Assembly (NCBI GenBank): GCA_963556145.1
Contig: OY744463.1
Coordinates: forward strand, 7,750,001-7,814,000
Source of the DNA: Hygrocybe punicea
Lineage: Eukaryota > Basidiomycota > Agaricomycetes > Agaricales > Hygrophoraceae
Direction: 5' to 3'
Length of the DNA: 64,000 bases
Shown: positions 33,940-46,329 of the stretch, one piece after another
Position numbering within the stretch: the stretch's first letter is position 1
How the letters are laid out: the number at the start of each line of letters is the position of its first letter
The notes under the pieces: generated by a model
What the model was told of the DNA's origin: nothing
Database searches by the model: none
What the model saw: the letters and a program-made list of their open reading frames with translations, nothing else
Program-made: the position numbers and the translations under genes

Positions 33940-34692
33940 CTACTTGCTTCCACGACCTTGCCAGACTTAGTAGGAATTGCCCAATGCGGTTTGACGGCGG
34001 GAACTTGAAACATTAATATTGCATGAGCGGTAATATTACAAAATTTCCCACCGCTAAGTATATGCCAGTGTTGACCATTTCTTTGTCGTTGAGAATCAAT
34101 ATACTAAATTATTCTATAATTGACTTCAATTTGCCCGCATGAACTGCAGCTTTCAAGCTTGAAAGCTGCAGATGGCAATAATGGCCTAATGCTGATCCGA
34201 TCAGAAACATGTGCCATTACCGTTACTATAGTGCTTCACATGATGGGCAACAGCGGAAACACTGTGCCAGAATCCGCTGTTTTTGTGGACCAATAATCCT
34301 TTCCGAACAACAATCCATTGCTGTCTTGTGTGATAGGTGTTTCCTGCAATGTCTTGAGCCCAGGCTGGTGATGATGGATCTGGCAAATATCTACGTGTTA
34401 CTGCAATATTTCCGTGCAACCCGTGGGATCATAGCTTTGCAGTGAGACCCACCAAACATAGACATTCTAGCCAATCAAAATGGTGAGTCAACATCAAAAA
34501 TAATTGTATCACTGACCAAATGGTTACGGTGAGCACTAGCCATTTCAGTACCTCCATTTAAAATGCTTTATCCGATCAATTTGCTTCCGTGGCGCTGGCG
34601 CGCTAATCTAGGCATGTTTCGGCCAGACGCGATGGTGCATGTTCTTTCGTGCCTGGTGAGTGTTATAACAAGGGTGTGACTATTCTAAAGAT
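33940..34692. other. Intergenic with a 28-bp perfect palindrome
   Basis: No gene was seen. A loop-free perfect palindrome of 28 bp, centred on AAGCTT, lies at 34144-34171. Confidence 0.5.
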
Positions 34693-36567
34693 ATGCCCCC
34701 ACAACGAACTACAACTGCTCAGTCCACCGCCGGTACTCGGACACCGCGTGGGCGACGCTTTGTAGACCCCAACGTTCCCCCACGTCATACCAACCACCAA
34801 CATACCCGCCGGTCCAAAGACGATGAATCATTGGTCACCCCTCTTATCCTATGGCAAAGGCCTGTAACAAATACTGTCGATTTTGAACAATCTGATGGCA
34901 GCACCGGCAGCATCGAGAGTATGTTTTAGATATTTCTACAGAGATATACACTAATGGAAACATTACAGTGATGGTATCTCCGACGCATTCAGGTAAAATT
35001 CTCGTTCACTTGATCTCAGTTTGATGACACCCTAAACAGACGAAATATCAATCCCTTGTGCACAACCTCCTAGCCGTAGGAGCTCAAGCCCGACGTTCCG
35101 TCGCTGCGGTAATATTACATGGATTTCCCTTCAACTTCGGACTCATGGTTAAACGCCAGACACCGAGGCTCAGCATTCTAGCCATCAAAGCTTAAGTCCA
35201 ATATCCGATTCATCAGGTATGTTCAGCTGCTCGCTCAGGTCGATACTGACAACCCTTTCTCAGATGTAATATCCCACCCTTATACGCAACCTTCCCACCA
35301 CCATAGTGCCATCCCAGAGATAACTTCGCTAGTGCCAGTCGAATATTCCAACGAAATGCTTTCTGACATTATCTCTTGGCTTGTGAATCTGCAAGGACCA
35401 TACACCTCCCTGCCCTCGGCTTTTCCAACCCCTCCACCCCAACTGCGCTCGCATGGTTTGGCTGTCCTGCTAGTTGGAATCCAGGTCCAAAGCACCGTCT
35501 CATCCTTTATTGAGCGTGGTTTGCTTGTTGAACGCACGCCCCTTCTCCATGAGGTGTTCGCTCAGATCAAGAAGGACAGTGCCCTCCCTAAGACACTGGA
35601 GAACATTATTTCCCAATCTACCATGACAGTGTTTACTGGAACCGAGCACTGGGAGACAGTGGTACAAGCGTCCACTGGCAATGAAACCAACAAATGTGAT
35701 TATCGGTGGCATTGGAACCGATTGCAAGGCTTAGTGACGTCATGGACGATGCACGCTCTCTGACCGATATACGCCTCCAGCCTTGCCCACTCTCTGTACA
35801 GTTACTTGAGTGGAGAAGACAAGAGTCACTCCAAGGTTGCTTGATTTTTACAGTTTATATCATTGATGAGATTTCGGCAAGTCTTGCTCAAGCGTTCTTG
35901 TCTGATGAACAACTAATACATGGCACAGGCTAGAGGTGGTAATCTGACCTCACTGGCCGCGCACTCAGAATCCTCTTTGCACACTCACCATGCCGGCCCA
36001 TCTGGCGCCCAAGGGAGTCCCCATGCTAACACGACATCTCAGAACAATCTCATACCTGCACATGGCTCGGACGCTAGTGCATATCTCACACAGTTGTATC
36101 CAATGCACACCGCCTCAATTGCCACCTTGCTTCACCAGGACTACCCAGAAGGCGCATACAAGACCTGTCTATGAGTTTGCATCTTTAAAGCAGTTGTTTC
36201 CGACCTTCCCGCAGATGCACCGGTCAGCGAGCAGGACATGTGGCGGTGGTTGGGTATAAGAACGCTTAAAATGTGGCAGAAAATGAATACTCGCTTCAAT
36301 GCAGCCATGACTACGCTCGTTTGGCTAAAATCTCATTATCATTTAGATGAACAAGATATCCCAAGTCTCGAGCTGTTCAAGATTTTAGTCGAAGGACCGC
36401 TGAACCCTTTTCCAGCTGCCATGAAGGAACCAGAGGGCAGCTATTCGCAAGCCGTCTATGATGCACAGTATTGTGCCGGTATCAAATTTGATCAACTGCT
36501 CAAGTCATACAAGCAGCGCATGAAGGTGCTTCATGGTTTATTCAGCTACTGTTTATGTCGCATCTAA
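34693..36567 (+). CDS. Hypothetical multi-exon protein
   Basis: ATG at 34693 gives MPPQRTTTAQSTAGTRTPRG, a basic, disordered start. Several short exons (34970-35280) lead to a long one (about 35265-35730) with VPVEYSNEMLSDIISWLVNL and GLAVLLVGIQVQSTVSSFIE. The final exons read AYLTQLYPMHTASIATLLHQ and SEQDMWRWLGIRTLKMW, through SLELFKILVEGPLNPFP, to the stop at 36565-36567. I do not recognise the family. It lies upstream of and in the same direction as the zinc-finger/HECT-like gene, and similar gene neighbours may travel together. Exons between 35760 and 36150 are uncertain. Confidence 0.45.
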
Positions 36568-36809
36568 CGGAACTTTGTAGGCTACTTTATAGGTCATTAC
36601 GCTGCCGGAAGTATCTGTAGAGAAACTTGTCCAAGTATTTGTATTTGTTCTCAAGCCATGGAATCTACACGTATCGTGTCAGTTGTATACAGGAGCAGAT
36701 GCATCACAGTAATTAATCACTTGGTTGTGTTGGTCGCGTTGTTGCTGTTTTCGGACTATTCCTTGTTCTTCGTACAAGTTATCATAATTCGGCTTGAATT
36801 CCTGCACAC

Positions 36810-39800
36810 ATGTCCCAACAGACTCAACTTGATGCTAGGGAGACCTGCCAGTTCCCTGGTTGTATATGTGGGGGCTTTGTTACTGACGACGTTCGAATGG
36901 TCATACAGTTTTGCATCTCTCTCGAGAGTTGATACTGATCCAAGTTACGCGCAGTGACCTACAGGCCCCACCGAGAGCTGCTTTTGTGGGCATCGATGGT
37001 GGCAACACTTGGCAAAAGTTCCGAACCAGTACTCCAATCTTCGTGGAGGTTTGCATGTTTCAGGATGCGGGGGCTTCTATCCAGTCCGTCCTGCGAATGC
37101 ACCTTGTTCTGAGTGTATCTGAGTTGTATTGAACAGTTGAACACAGACAGCGCTCCTCCATTCAACCCCCAGATGATATGCATTTGTTCCAATCCATGGT
37201 TGTCTCATCAACTTCTCTCGTGAGTCATGCGTGTTTTTCGCTGCTGTACATTCGACAGAAACCAAAACTCTGTAACATTCCAGTGTGCAAACCATGGCTA
37301 CTTCCACAGCCGCTGTGCAGCAAGTTGGCATCACTACTTCTGCCATTTCTGCTGGGGGCAGGACTTACAGCCACGACGTCGCCCCTGCTACCACATCCCG
37401 ACCTCCCATTGGAGCGTTCTTCAATCTTGATCACAATAATAATGCTCTCGCTAATCGTGAGGCATCAATACAAAGAATGCATGCCAACAGTTCCAATTTC
37501 AGGCACGGCTTCACAAGGACTGGACAACCCATCGCTGGCCAACCTGGGTCAAGAGCGGGAAATCGTCAGGGCTACGAGGCAACCAATTCTCGACGCGGAG
37601 GTGGCGGGTGCCCGACGGGGGGCGGACGTCGCGCGATCAGCTCAGGCTCTCATGTGAACCAAATGCAAAATACACTCTCGTCAATGACTCAGTTCTTGGC
37701 CCTTCTGTTACCCTTTCAAGTAAGACACGATCCTTGTGTCCGTTGTAACGCTCATTGCGCCAAAGGTTATCAACGACCGGAGCGACCCCCAGTATTGTTT
37801 CGGTCTACACGATGTCCCGCAACTCATCGAGACCTTGCGACGGTATAATCTTGCATGTGCTTTGTCACTTTCGCATGCTGGCGAAGTGTGGCATCAAGTT
37901 GAAGAGCAAATTTTAACCCATCTCCGCAGTTGCAATATCTTAGCTGCTACGACCGAACGTTGTCCTAATGATGTTTACTTCAACAGCCCAATGTTTCTCA
38001 TACATCCATCTCGAAGAGGCCGACAGGTCCTCCGTCGCCCTTTCGTTGAATCTGACCTCACTTCTAGTACTTTTACTACTTCGGAGCTAGAAAAGGCGTC
38101 TGAAGCGGTCAAGAATCCAGAAGGGGATGATAACCTTCTTTTTTTTGGTTAGTTTACTGTCCTGTGACACCCTACCTAATAACATCGGTGTCCTTTGCAG
38201 CACCTCGGTATCGGAACCTATGGGCTCCCATCTTGGTTCAAGGCCCCGCCCATCCGTGCTTTCCATGGCGGGTTTGGAGCAATCTGCAGGCTATGTCATC
38301 TACTAGTCGAAATCCTCAAGGTTCTTGCGTCGTTGGCTGTCCAGGACATATGCAGGTGAGATAAATGTATGGTCTAGTGTGCCGCTGTGATAATTCATAT
38401 CCTGACAGGAGAATTCTGGGCATGTTTCGGCCAAGATACTGTCTAATAGTTCGAACTCGGTAGGTGACGGCAATGCATATCAATGTGTTTTAATAGCCTT
38501 CATCTAGAATGGTACAAATGGGAGTCCGCCGAGAACTCCTGTAAGAATGAGGCTGAACAGCGATGCTGGTTGACATCGGGAGATTACTAGCCGTGTCAGT
38601 TACTTCTTCTCTCGAGCTATTCTCTTCTTTAATTGCATGCCTCGTTTTATAGACCACTACAGTCCCTTCACAGCTACAAGTTGATGGCAATGACACGAAC
38701 ATGGACCACTACAGATTTGAGCCCGCATCTCGAGCACCCGTAGAGCGACAGAATGTAGCGGAAAGGGTTACTAATTGTCCTGTGCCTCGACCAGTCATCG
38801 CAATCCCAAAAGCCAGTGTTATCGACATAGACTTCTGGCAAAACACAGTCTATTCTGCAACTGCTGAGGACCCATTCAACATGGGACTTCAAGTTTCAGG
38901 CCCAATGACAGAAGCAGTTGTCGAGATGCTGCAAATATTACTACAGTCTCATCGGTCTGGAGCTGAATTCGCGCCAATAACTGGTGTAACGTGTGAGAAA
39001 TCTTCTCTGTGCTCATTCATTCAAGAGTGGCATAACATTCGACTGTACGTGAACTGAATCCTGCAGTATATCACTCGAGTTGATTTGTTGATCATGGCAG
39101 TGGACATGAAGCTGGAGCGGCTGTCGGGAATGGTCCTGTCTGCTCTGTTTTACGAACGGGAATGATGAAAATTGTACAGAATGAGATCTTCGGACTTCGC
39201 AACAACTTCTACCATCCAGTTTTTCACTCGGCGACTTCATCTTTTCACACAAATCTTTTTTGGGTTGCTGGCTTCTGGTGTGCATGGCATTTGATCACAC
39301 TTCAACTTGCCCCCGACCTGATAACGCCATGGTTCCTCTATGCAATTGTATATGGAAAGGAGGGTTTCCCCACCGATCTAGGGTATATCCACGCTCTGGA
39401 CCCTGAGTTGGCAGAGGACCTTGAGCCCTGGTTTGACTTCTGTGCAGAAGACAGTCTCGCTGAAGGGGTTTTCGGTGCATTGCCACAACTGCTCATGGCA
39501 CATCTTGATATCGCCGATGTAAGTGATAATATATCTTATGTGATTGCCTCTGATATTTTCAGCGTAGTTTAGCGCATTCACCCATCCCCGAACTGCTGAC
39601 GAACACAACACTATCACAAAGCAGCTTGTTGCCTCAGTACTTTTAGGAACCCCTGATCCATGGGATTACCCAGAGTTCCATGCATTTCGGGAGGGTTTCA
39701 ATATTGATCTAGGGGCGAAAAAGCTTTTGATGTATGTCCTGCACCGTCTGTTGTTGCAGGTTTCATTCTTACTTTATTTTTAGACATTTAGGTTGCAGCA

Positions 39801-40110
39801 GGATCCAGAGTTTTGTCGCAGCCTATTTGTGGCGATGAGCAACCGACAACTCACTGATGTCTCTCAAGTTGTGACAAAGCTCATGTTTGAGACATCTGAT
39901 GAGGTCTTCTCAGAATTGCATACCCTCTTACGACAAAGTTTCCAGTTGCGCTTGGTTTGTTGGCTGAACGGAAAGGGTCACCCCATCCAGTTGAGAGGCG
40001 AATACATTCCTCCCAGTGTCTATGATTCCAAAAAGGATGACCCACTTGCCTGAGCCAATCTCCTTCTTCTTGCGTTATCTGAGATGGGGCTTGTGCCCAT
40101 TAGTGACTTC
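36810..40110 (+). CDS. Zinc-finger / HECT-like protein (mushroom lineage family)
   Basis: ATG at 36810 gives a Cys-rich start (TCQFPGCICGGF). After an intron comes CFCGHRWWQHL, then GCGGFYPV with CSEC (36960-37125), and then ICICSNPWLSHQ (about 37165-37215). These patterns fit a zinc-binding N terminus seen in large mushroom proteins. Disordered Ser/Thr/Gly-rich exons follow. The C-terminal half (38870-40060) has a 'LCSFIQEWHNIRL' segment, then GNGPVCSVLRTGMMKIVQNE, GFWCAWHLITLQLAP, LDPELAEDLEPWF and finally RLVCWLNGKGHPIQL. This order resembles a diverged HECT ubiquitin-ligase fold (G.GP..., WC..HL..L..P, DPEL...L), but no catalytic Cys can be assigned. A TGA at about 40051 may end it or be a decay mark, as the following frame (LLLALSEMGLVP) looks related. 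Confidence 0.45.
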
Positions 40111-40429
40111 CAACTTAAGGTGAGAGATTCTATATGCATTTATTCCCATATTGTAACAGCTACGTTAGGCGGATCGTGCATGGATCAATTTTGTAAACAT
40201 TTACGGTAGAAGCCGATGGAATTTCTTGGTTATATGATATGCCTCAGCGCTATTCAGTGTTCAGTAACATTGTCTAGCATAAAATGGTACTAGGTGTCAC
40301 TATATGTACAGAGTTGTATCTAAAGCACAACAGGTAGGCGGCAGTTGGAGACAGTAATATTGTCCAGCATAAACAATGTGGTAACTACATGTACACGGTT
40401 GTATCTAAGGTACGACAGGGAGGGGAATG

Positions 40430-40770
40430 CGATAAAATGAGCCAGAGGGCGAGCAGGGGTGGGACACTGGCAGGTGGAGGTGACAGGAGAAGGGGCAGTG
40501 CGTGATAGAGCAGGCTGGTTAGCATGGATAATTGGGGAAGCAGGCAGGAGGCAGGTGGGAGAGCAAGGTGGGCAGGTGAGCTGGCAGGCAGGTAGCAGAG
40601 CTGGCAGGCAGGTAACAGAGCAGACAGGCAGGTAGCAGAACAGGCAGGCAGGTAGCGGTGCAGGGTAGCCGGTAGCTAGGGCGGGCACGGGCAGGTGGCA
40701 GAGTGGGAAGGGCGGATGGCAAAGTGGAAGGGCGCACAGGGAAGAGAATGGAAAGCTGTGGAAGAGGAAA
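40430..40770 (+). repeat. Minisatellite, about 20-22 bp units (GGCAGGTAGCAG type)
   Basis: Units of 'gcaggcaggtagcagag(c/a)' recur about six times in 40570-40670, with looser GGCAGGTGG copies on both sides. Cys/Pro/Leu-rich open frames on the opposite strand are by-products. Confidence 0.75.
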
Positions 40771-40894
40771 CACTTACGATTGCCCCTCCGAGTTCGAGTC
40801 ACTCCTAGCTCCTCAGTTTACATCCTAAGCCCACTGATGATTAAAAGCATCATGGGCACTTAGCGAGGGCCTTCCAAGTTTGAGGTAATAGAAC

Positions 40895-41167
40895 TTACTT
40901 CATTAGCATGATAGGGATGGAGACGTAAGGTGGGAGAGTCTCCAAAATGTCCAGCTGACTCCAGCAAGCTTCGATGCAGCTATATGGAAGTGTGGTGAAG
41001 ACATTGAGTTCTGCAAATGAGTAGTAATGTGTCAAGTGACACGTATTTGTCAATAAAGCGAAACACTTATACCTGTACAGTTGTGTCTTATGCCCAATCC
41101 TATTGGTAGAAACCAGCATGGGGAAAAACGCTGTAGGCATTTCTCGCAAAGCAAAGGCCTTTAACAC
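40895..41167 (-). other. Possible exon pair of an unrecognised minus-strand gene
   Basis: Two segments, MPTAFFPMLVSTNRIGHKTQ (about 41143-41085) and FTTLPYSCIEACWSQLDILE (about 41008-40940), are separated by a plausible GT-AG intron (GTATAA to TTGCAG). The second ends at a GTAAGT donor near 40900. No downstream exon was found. Real or not is open. Confidence 0.2.
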
Positions 41168-41180
41168 TGATATACTGCAG

Positions 41181-42698
41181 ATCCACCTGATAGTGAGCTC
41201 TGTGCAGTTTTAGAACAGTACGGGCAAGAGAAGAATGGAAGCGGTCTTTCTGCTTCGGAGCAGCTTGTAAGACTCAATAATGATTTCCCTCAACTCGACA
41301 TCAAGTTTGTCACACATCTAATTCTGTATACATGTTACCTCACTGACATCATGATGCTTGGAACATCATCAAGAGAAGGAAGTTATTCGTGATCAGAAAG
41401 AGGCTGAATATCTCCAGTGTACGAAAAAACCTCTCAACGCCTGAAGAGCGTGCCCAGGCACTGCTCGATATCAAAGTGCACGATCGTGTGGGGAAGTGGG
41501 GAGTGGCTCAAGTGCATCAGCGGTTGGCCAACCAAGGAGTGTTCATTTCTCGATAGCATTTCCATTTGTTTTCTGCTCCGCTTACTGACAATGAGGTTCA
41601 ATTCAGGGACGAGACGCGGCTCCACTTACATGACCATTTTGACGCCGAGTTTGATAAGCGCTTTGTTGGGTCGAAGGATGGTATTGACTGTGTACCGTTG
41701 GATTGCCTTGGACCATGGCATCAATTACATTTGGATGGGCATGAGAAACTTGGCGCGCAAGCTCTAGATATGGGTGGTCTTGACCTTCCGATATATGCTG
41801 GCGAGGATCAATTCTCAAGCTTTGTACCCGTTATGTGGGTTATTCCCAATGTGCGTCTCACAAATACCATCGGCCACTTCTTCCTGGATGTAGTGGAGGA
41901 ATATGGTTGTGCGTACTCTCAATTTCAAAGGCTGGCTAGGTAACCATTCATTTGAATAGGCATTTCACTTCAATCAACAACAGACAAAGGCTCTGAGATT
42001 GGGGAGATGATTAGGATGCACGTAAAACTAAGGTAGATTCAATTTATCTCCATTTACTGCTTAATAACAAGAGATCAGGCTGGAAGCGGCTCCTGAATTC
42101 ACTATCGAGGAATGGCCCCCAGAGGTTCAAGTGCAAAGCAAGCATAATACACCAATTGAAGGTTTCTGGCGGTGGAAACGCCAAGGTGAAGGGCACAGTA
42201 TTCGAGACGCCATAATGGTTGGCAAAACAGATGGCTTATTCAACCTGAACAACGAGCTCCACATGTACGTTTGGCTGAAAATCTCTATCATATCTAACAC
42301 TTTACAACAGGAATGTTTTCCGTTGGCTTTGGCCACCTCTCGTTCAAGAGCGACTGGACGAGTTTCATGAGTATTGGAACAACCACCGCCTTTCTTCACA
42401 GAAACACAAGATCCTACCTATGGGGACTTCTCCTGGTCATATGTGGCTTGTACCCGAGGCTGTGTGTGCAACAGCTCGTAACTGCTCTGTTTTCATTGAC
42501 ATGAACACTGTTCATCAATTACGAGAGGATTTGGGCGGAGTTGAGGCATGGGAAGAGGCAATGCGTTTCGTGGATGCTGAATTCGAGGCTCAGGCAAACG
42601 AAGCATATGGGGAGCTGAAGTATCCTGCGATAACACTCGCAAGTGCATGGGATGTATTTGTTGCCATAGTTGACATTCTCTCTGGAGACTATGTGTAG
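41181..42698 (+). pseudogene. Integrase-core (DDE-type) protein, with a premature stop
   Basis: Exons read ASEQLVRLNNDFPQLDIK (41181 on), then LFVIRKRLNISSVRKNLSTP and AQALLDIKVHDR...GVAQVHQRL. A TAG follows at about 41555. The frame continues past it with FDAEFDKRFVGSKDGIDCVP, GPWHQLHLDGHEKLGAQALD, LPIYAGEDQFSSFV and NTIGHFFLDVVEEYG, then DKGSEIGEM, HNTPIEGFWRWKRQGEGH, VFRWLWPPLVQERLDEF and YWNNHR, to the stop at about 42696-42698. The pattern 'DGHEKL...a.d..TDKGSE...NTPIEGFWR' is that of a mushroom integrase-core family: Asp in the first and second blocks, Glu in IEGFWR. The premature stop suggests a pseudogene, unless that piece is intronic. Its usual role, inferred from the fold, is DNA strand transfer. 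Confidence 0.65.
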
Positions 42699-42784
42699 AT
42701 GACTCAAAAAACTTTGGTATAGCGACATGCACATGACGGTGTCGAGAAGAGTAAATTTGTAACAGACTTGAGTACACTTAGATG

Positions 42785-43657
42785 CTACACAACTATGGTA
42801 CAACCAATTACCCTCCCAATAGCCTTCCTCTGTGGACCGACTTGCCCTATATTACCCAAGCCATAGCCAGCAGCGTATTCGGCAGCTTGAGCAGCCATTA
42901 GCGATTGAACTGCTATGACATTGGTGAGAGCCGGGAGGTCATGCTGCTTTGCATTGTATCAGCGATATTGAAAAATAACTATGGACTCACAGGGTCATCA
43001 GTAGGTAGAATACCATCATTGAAAGGGACTATTTCGAATGGACGGATGCTCCCATCGCCACATTGTAAATTGTGTGTCTGAGAGATGTTAGTCATATTGG
43101 TGATGGCGAACAGTAATACCTACCTTGGCTGCAAGTTTGTGGATCGGAGCAAGAGCTTCCGGCAATGCTCGATGCAGTGCTAGTTCAAGAGCCATTGGGA
43201 GGACTGCTTCAATTGCTGCCTGCAAAGTTGCTTCAAGGGCTGCTGGAAGAGCGGCTTCAAGGGCTCCTGGAAGAGTGGCTTCGAGGGCTGCTGGAAGTGC
43301 TTCAGCGATGCCTGCTCCAACCAAAGTCGGTGCTATGACTTCGCCCAGTTAATCAGGCTAGTGATGGGGAAAGAAGGGATACAGCATACCTGCCGCAGAA
43401 TGTGTTATAATGATGTTTGTTTTGTATATACCTGCCTGAGCAGCATCGATTACCGTTGGTTTTCTACGCTGCTGAGTCCCTGTTGAGTCGTTATACAATG
43501 TATATTGCTGCGTAATCTGGGGGAATATCGTGCCTGCTCCGATGTTCACGCGATCTTGGAATGCTCTGGCTGCGACGACATCAGACAGAATCGGAGGATT
43601 GGCAGGAATAGAAGGCAAAGCGATCCCAGCAGGCTTGGGGGGGAGCGGGATTGGCAT
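42785..43657 (-). CDS. Conserved Agaricomycete hypothetical with Ala-rich helical repeats
   Basis: ATG at 43657 (MPIPLPPKPAGIALPSIP), stop TAG at 42785-42787, about four exons. The N-terminal exon contains DVVAARAFQDRVNIGAGTIF. The second (about 43330-43130) encodes five 8-residue repeats of the type LPAALEAT, amphipathic and probably helical. The last two exons read RPFEIVPFNDGILPTDDP, HDLPALTNVIAVQSLMAAQ and AAEYAAGYGLG. 'FE.VPF.DG..PT....LPaLt' followed by 'a..Y..GY' is a block I know from many mushroom hypothetical proteins of unknown function. It is divergent to the alpha-kinase gene starting at 43974. Confidence 0.6.
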
Positions 43658-43689
43658 GTTGTGTGTTATGTAATACGCACAAACTCCTC

Positions 43690-43885
43690 CGGTGGTTTCT
43701 TTTTTTCCCCTGACATGGCAAGTATCCTCCTTCGTCTTCTCTTCCATTCCGAAAACTTCTCATTCATTTTATTGTTTCCTCTCTCACATTCCTTTACTAG
43801 AAACTTCTCTTTCACTTTATCGCTTCCTCTCTCACATTCTTTTTCCATCACTTTATCGTTTCCTCCCACATCTCGTGTCCCTCAT
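43690..43885 (+). repeat. Pyrimidine-rich tandem repeats in a divergent intergenic region
   Basis: The phrase 'ttta(t/t)(c/t)g(t/c)ttcctctctcacattc' recurs about three times with a period near 50 bp (43760, 43811, 43850), between two divergent genes. It may be promoter sequence. Confidence 0.45.
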
Positions 43886-43973
43886 GAACGCTGAACCAGA
43901 TTATGAACCGGATTGTCCTCCCTGTGGAGGTTTTGAGAACGAGAATGATGGATGTGGTGTTACCTTCCCCTGA

Positions 43974-46329
43974 ATGGCCACTCATGTTTTGCATTGTGCA
44001 TTGTGCAAGAAACTGAAGGCACCAGGTATATCTACTGCACAGCGAGCAACGATCAAGGCATGTGCCGCTTGACTTTTTATCAACTATTACTGATTCATTG
44101 GGTCAGGAGATGCTCACACAGTGTTCTGGGTGTGGGCTCTGTGGTACGATGCTGAGTGATCCTTGTGGGACTTGCAAGCGCAAAGGTAAACTACATTCAG
44201 TCTTTCTAGGATGCCACCACCACTCACTCTGTTACAATATGAAGCACATATTGAAAATGGCACAGTTGACGCAGAATCTCTCGCTAGTCAGAACCTGCGT
44301 CGGCGTCAGATGGACCGGCGTCTTTTCCACACAGAGCCTTCTGGTAATACAGCCGGACCCACTACCCCTGTTACTGAACTTGCAAACCTCCGAGCAAATG
44401 TCGGGAAACCCAGCAGCTTCACCGTCTTCATCGAAGTCCGCCGCAGCACTGCTGCCACATCCATTGACAAAATTCTTGGTAAAACTTGTGTTCCGTATCC
44501 GGAGACTACAACCTTTCATGGTGAGCTCTCGCATTGCGTGCTACATGTTGAAATATGTACTGATCAAAGGCTTGAGGATAGCTTTGAAACAATTTGTGAT
44601 CGACAATATTAATCCACGATGGACACAAACCCACACCTCCGACCTGCAGCCATATGTGGCTCTTTTCATCAATATGCCAGGTACTAATCCGTAATCAGGG
44701 ATGAGGTTGAGCTTCGGGGATGGAATAATATCGCCCTGCCACCAGACATTGACTTTGTCAAATTGCAGCAATGGTATGACTCACACAATGTCGCAGGTGC
44801 CAAAGAAGTTTTTTTGAAAACTCCTCCTGATATCAAAAATGCAAAAGGCTCAGCATTCTGTCTCGAACTCTTCATCCACGAAGACAAGGTAAGCTACAGC
44901 TGCCAGCTTTGTTTATATTCTAACTGTATGTTCTAGTACTATGATCAAACAGGTGAGAACGACGTTGACTCTGAGGTTGAAAATTCCGACGACGAGGTGG
45001 CCTTGGACAATATTACCAATATGAACAAAAAGAGAAAGCTGAAGAGCAAGCGTGGGGGCAACAAACGTGGCAAAGCTAAGCATGCGCGAGGTGAGTCTTT
45101 AAACTTTCAGTGTTGCCATTGTTTATTTCGGTTCTCAGGTGATGGCGCCAGCAAACTGCAAAGCAGTTTTGTGCCAGATATTGAGCCCAGCACTGCAGGT
45201 CTCAAGGTCTCATCCGCAAAACACGTCATAGTCCACCGAACTGTTTGTACAGTTAATGCTGAGACCGGTGCTTACTCACTTGTGGAAAGCAGTGAACCCG
45301 AAGAGGGACTTCTGAACAAGGATACCTTATTCCTCTCGGCGGCTGAGCGAGGAAAGACAAAAGATGTTTATGGAGTAAGTAATAAAATTCACTCCTTGTC
45401 AACGTCTGATGACCTGAATAACACTCAGATGGTTATCGGAGGTCAAGAATATGTGGCAAAAAAGTTGGTTGATGCTGGTCGTGGTTGGGGTAATTTAACT
45501 TTGGATGAAGAGGCACAGTTGCTATCAGCCAATCTTATCCGACTGAAGCGAATGGAATATTTTGCCAAGGCTTTTGTTGCTCACGCAATGGAAGGGTCAG
45601 CCGAGATAACTTGTAAGGTTCATGATCATCGCGTCTGAATGCTCTGCTGACGAATCTATCAGCGTTCCAAATTTCTCATGGGTTTCTGATAAAAGTTTAT
45701 AAGAATGATGTTGCACCGACTGCAGAAGATGTCGACCCCACAGATCTACTAGCCGCTCATGTGCTCATCTCTGTGTACCTTGTTGAGCCCCGATGTGCAT
45801 CATCTGCTGTCTTGAAATTTTCTGGAACTTTGGGCATGCACAATCGTACTGAGAAGCGCTCTGCGACAATCATGGCATTCAGTCACTTCGTTGTCGAAAA
45901 TTCAGCATGTCACTATATGTTCACGGATGAGTCTGAACTCCGGCCATCCTGGTGCAAATTGGTTTGTTGATGAATTTGCAGGCTCTATGGATCAGAATTC
46001 TATTGTGCCGAAGGAGTCGATTTTGACACTCTTTGATCCTATGACTCACACTCCGCCAGGGTAAGTGATCAATATCTCTCTGGTAACTGTTGCCGCCGTC
46101 CCTAACTGCACCCCATAGCAAATCTGGCCTCGGTGACCATGGTGTGAATGGTATAACCGACTTCGTCAAGTGTCACAAGTGCACTAACATTTGCGTGGCG
46201 ATGAAATTATGCCAGATGTCTGTTCTGAAACAGACGTTGCAGGATATTGTGAGCAAAGACTCTGAGCTGCCCGAAGCTGTCAATGGGGAGCAGCCTGAAG
46301 CCACTGATGAAGAGTTGGCAGAAGAGTAG
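43974..46329 (+). CDS. Atypical alpha-kinase family protein
   Basis: The N terminus from ATG 43974 has paired Cys motifs (HCALCKKLK, then CSGCGLCG and CGTC), a likely zinc ribbon. The first intron (44058-44106) seems to be of GC-AG type. A variable, basic middle (KKRKLKSKRGGNKRGKAKHA) follows. The kinase region has EYVAKKLVDAGRGWGNL (about 45445), NLIRLKRMEYFAKAF, VYLVEPRCASSAVLKFSGTL, ATIMAFSHFVVENS, LTLFDPMTHTPPG, GLGDHGVNGITDFV and CHKCTNIC, ending at 46329. 'lFDPMTHt..G.sGlGDhG...i..F...H.C...C' is characteristic of alpha-kinases (MHCK/EF2K type), which are strongly expanded in mushrooms. It would phosphorylate Ser/Thr in unknown proteins. The splice junctions near 44186 and 45930-45985 did not resolve cleanly, so a decayed copy is possible. 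Confidence 0.7.

Noticed and set aside
36959..37434. Minus-strand frames opposite the zinc-finger exons
   Set aside because: The plus strand has the Cys/His pattern with splice signals. The minus frames are shadows.
40320..40802. Cys/Pro/Leu-rich open frames on the minus strand
   Set aside because: By-product of the 20-22 bp minisatellite. The translation is only repeats.
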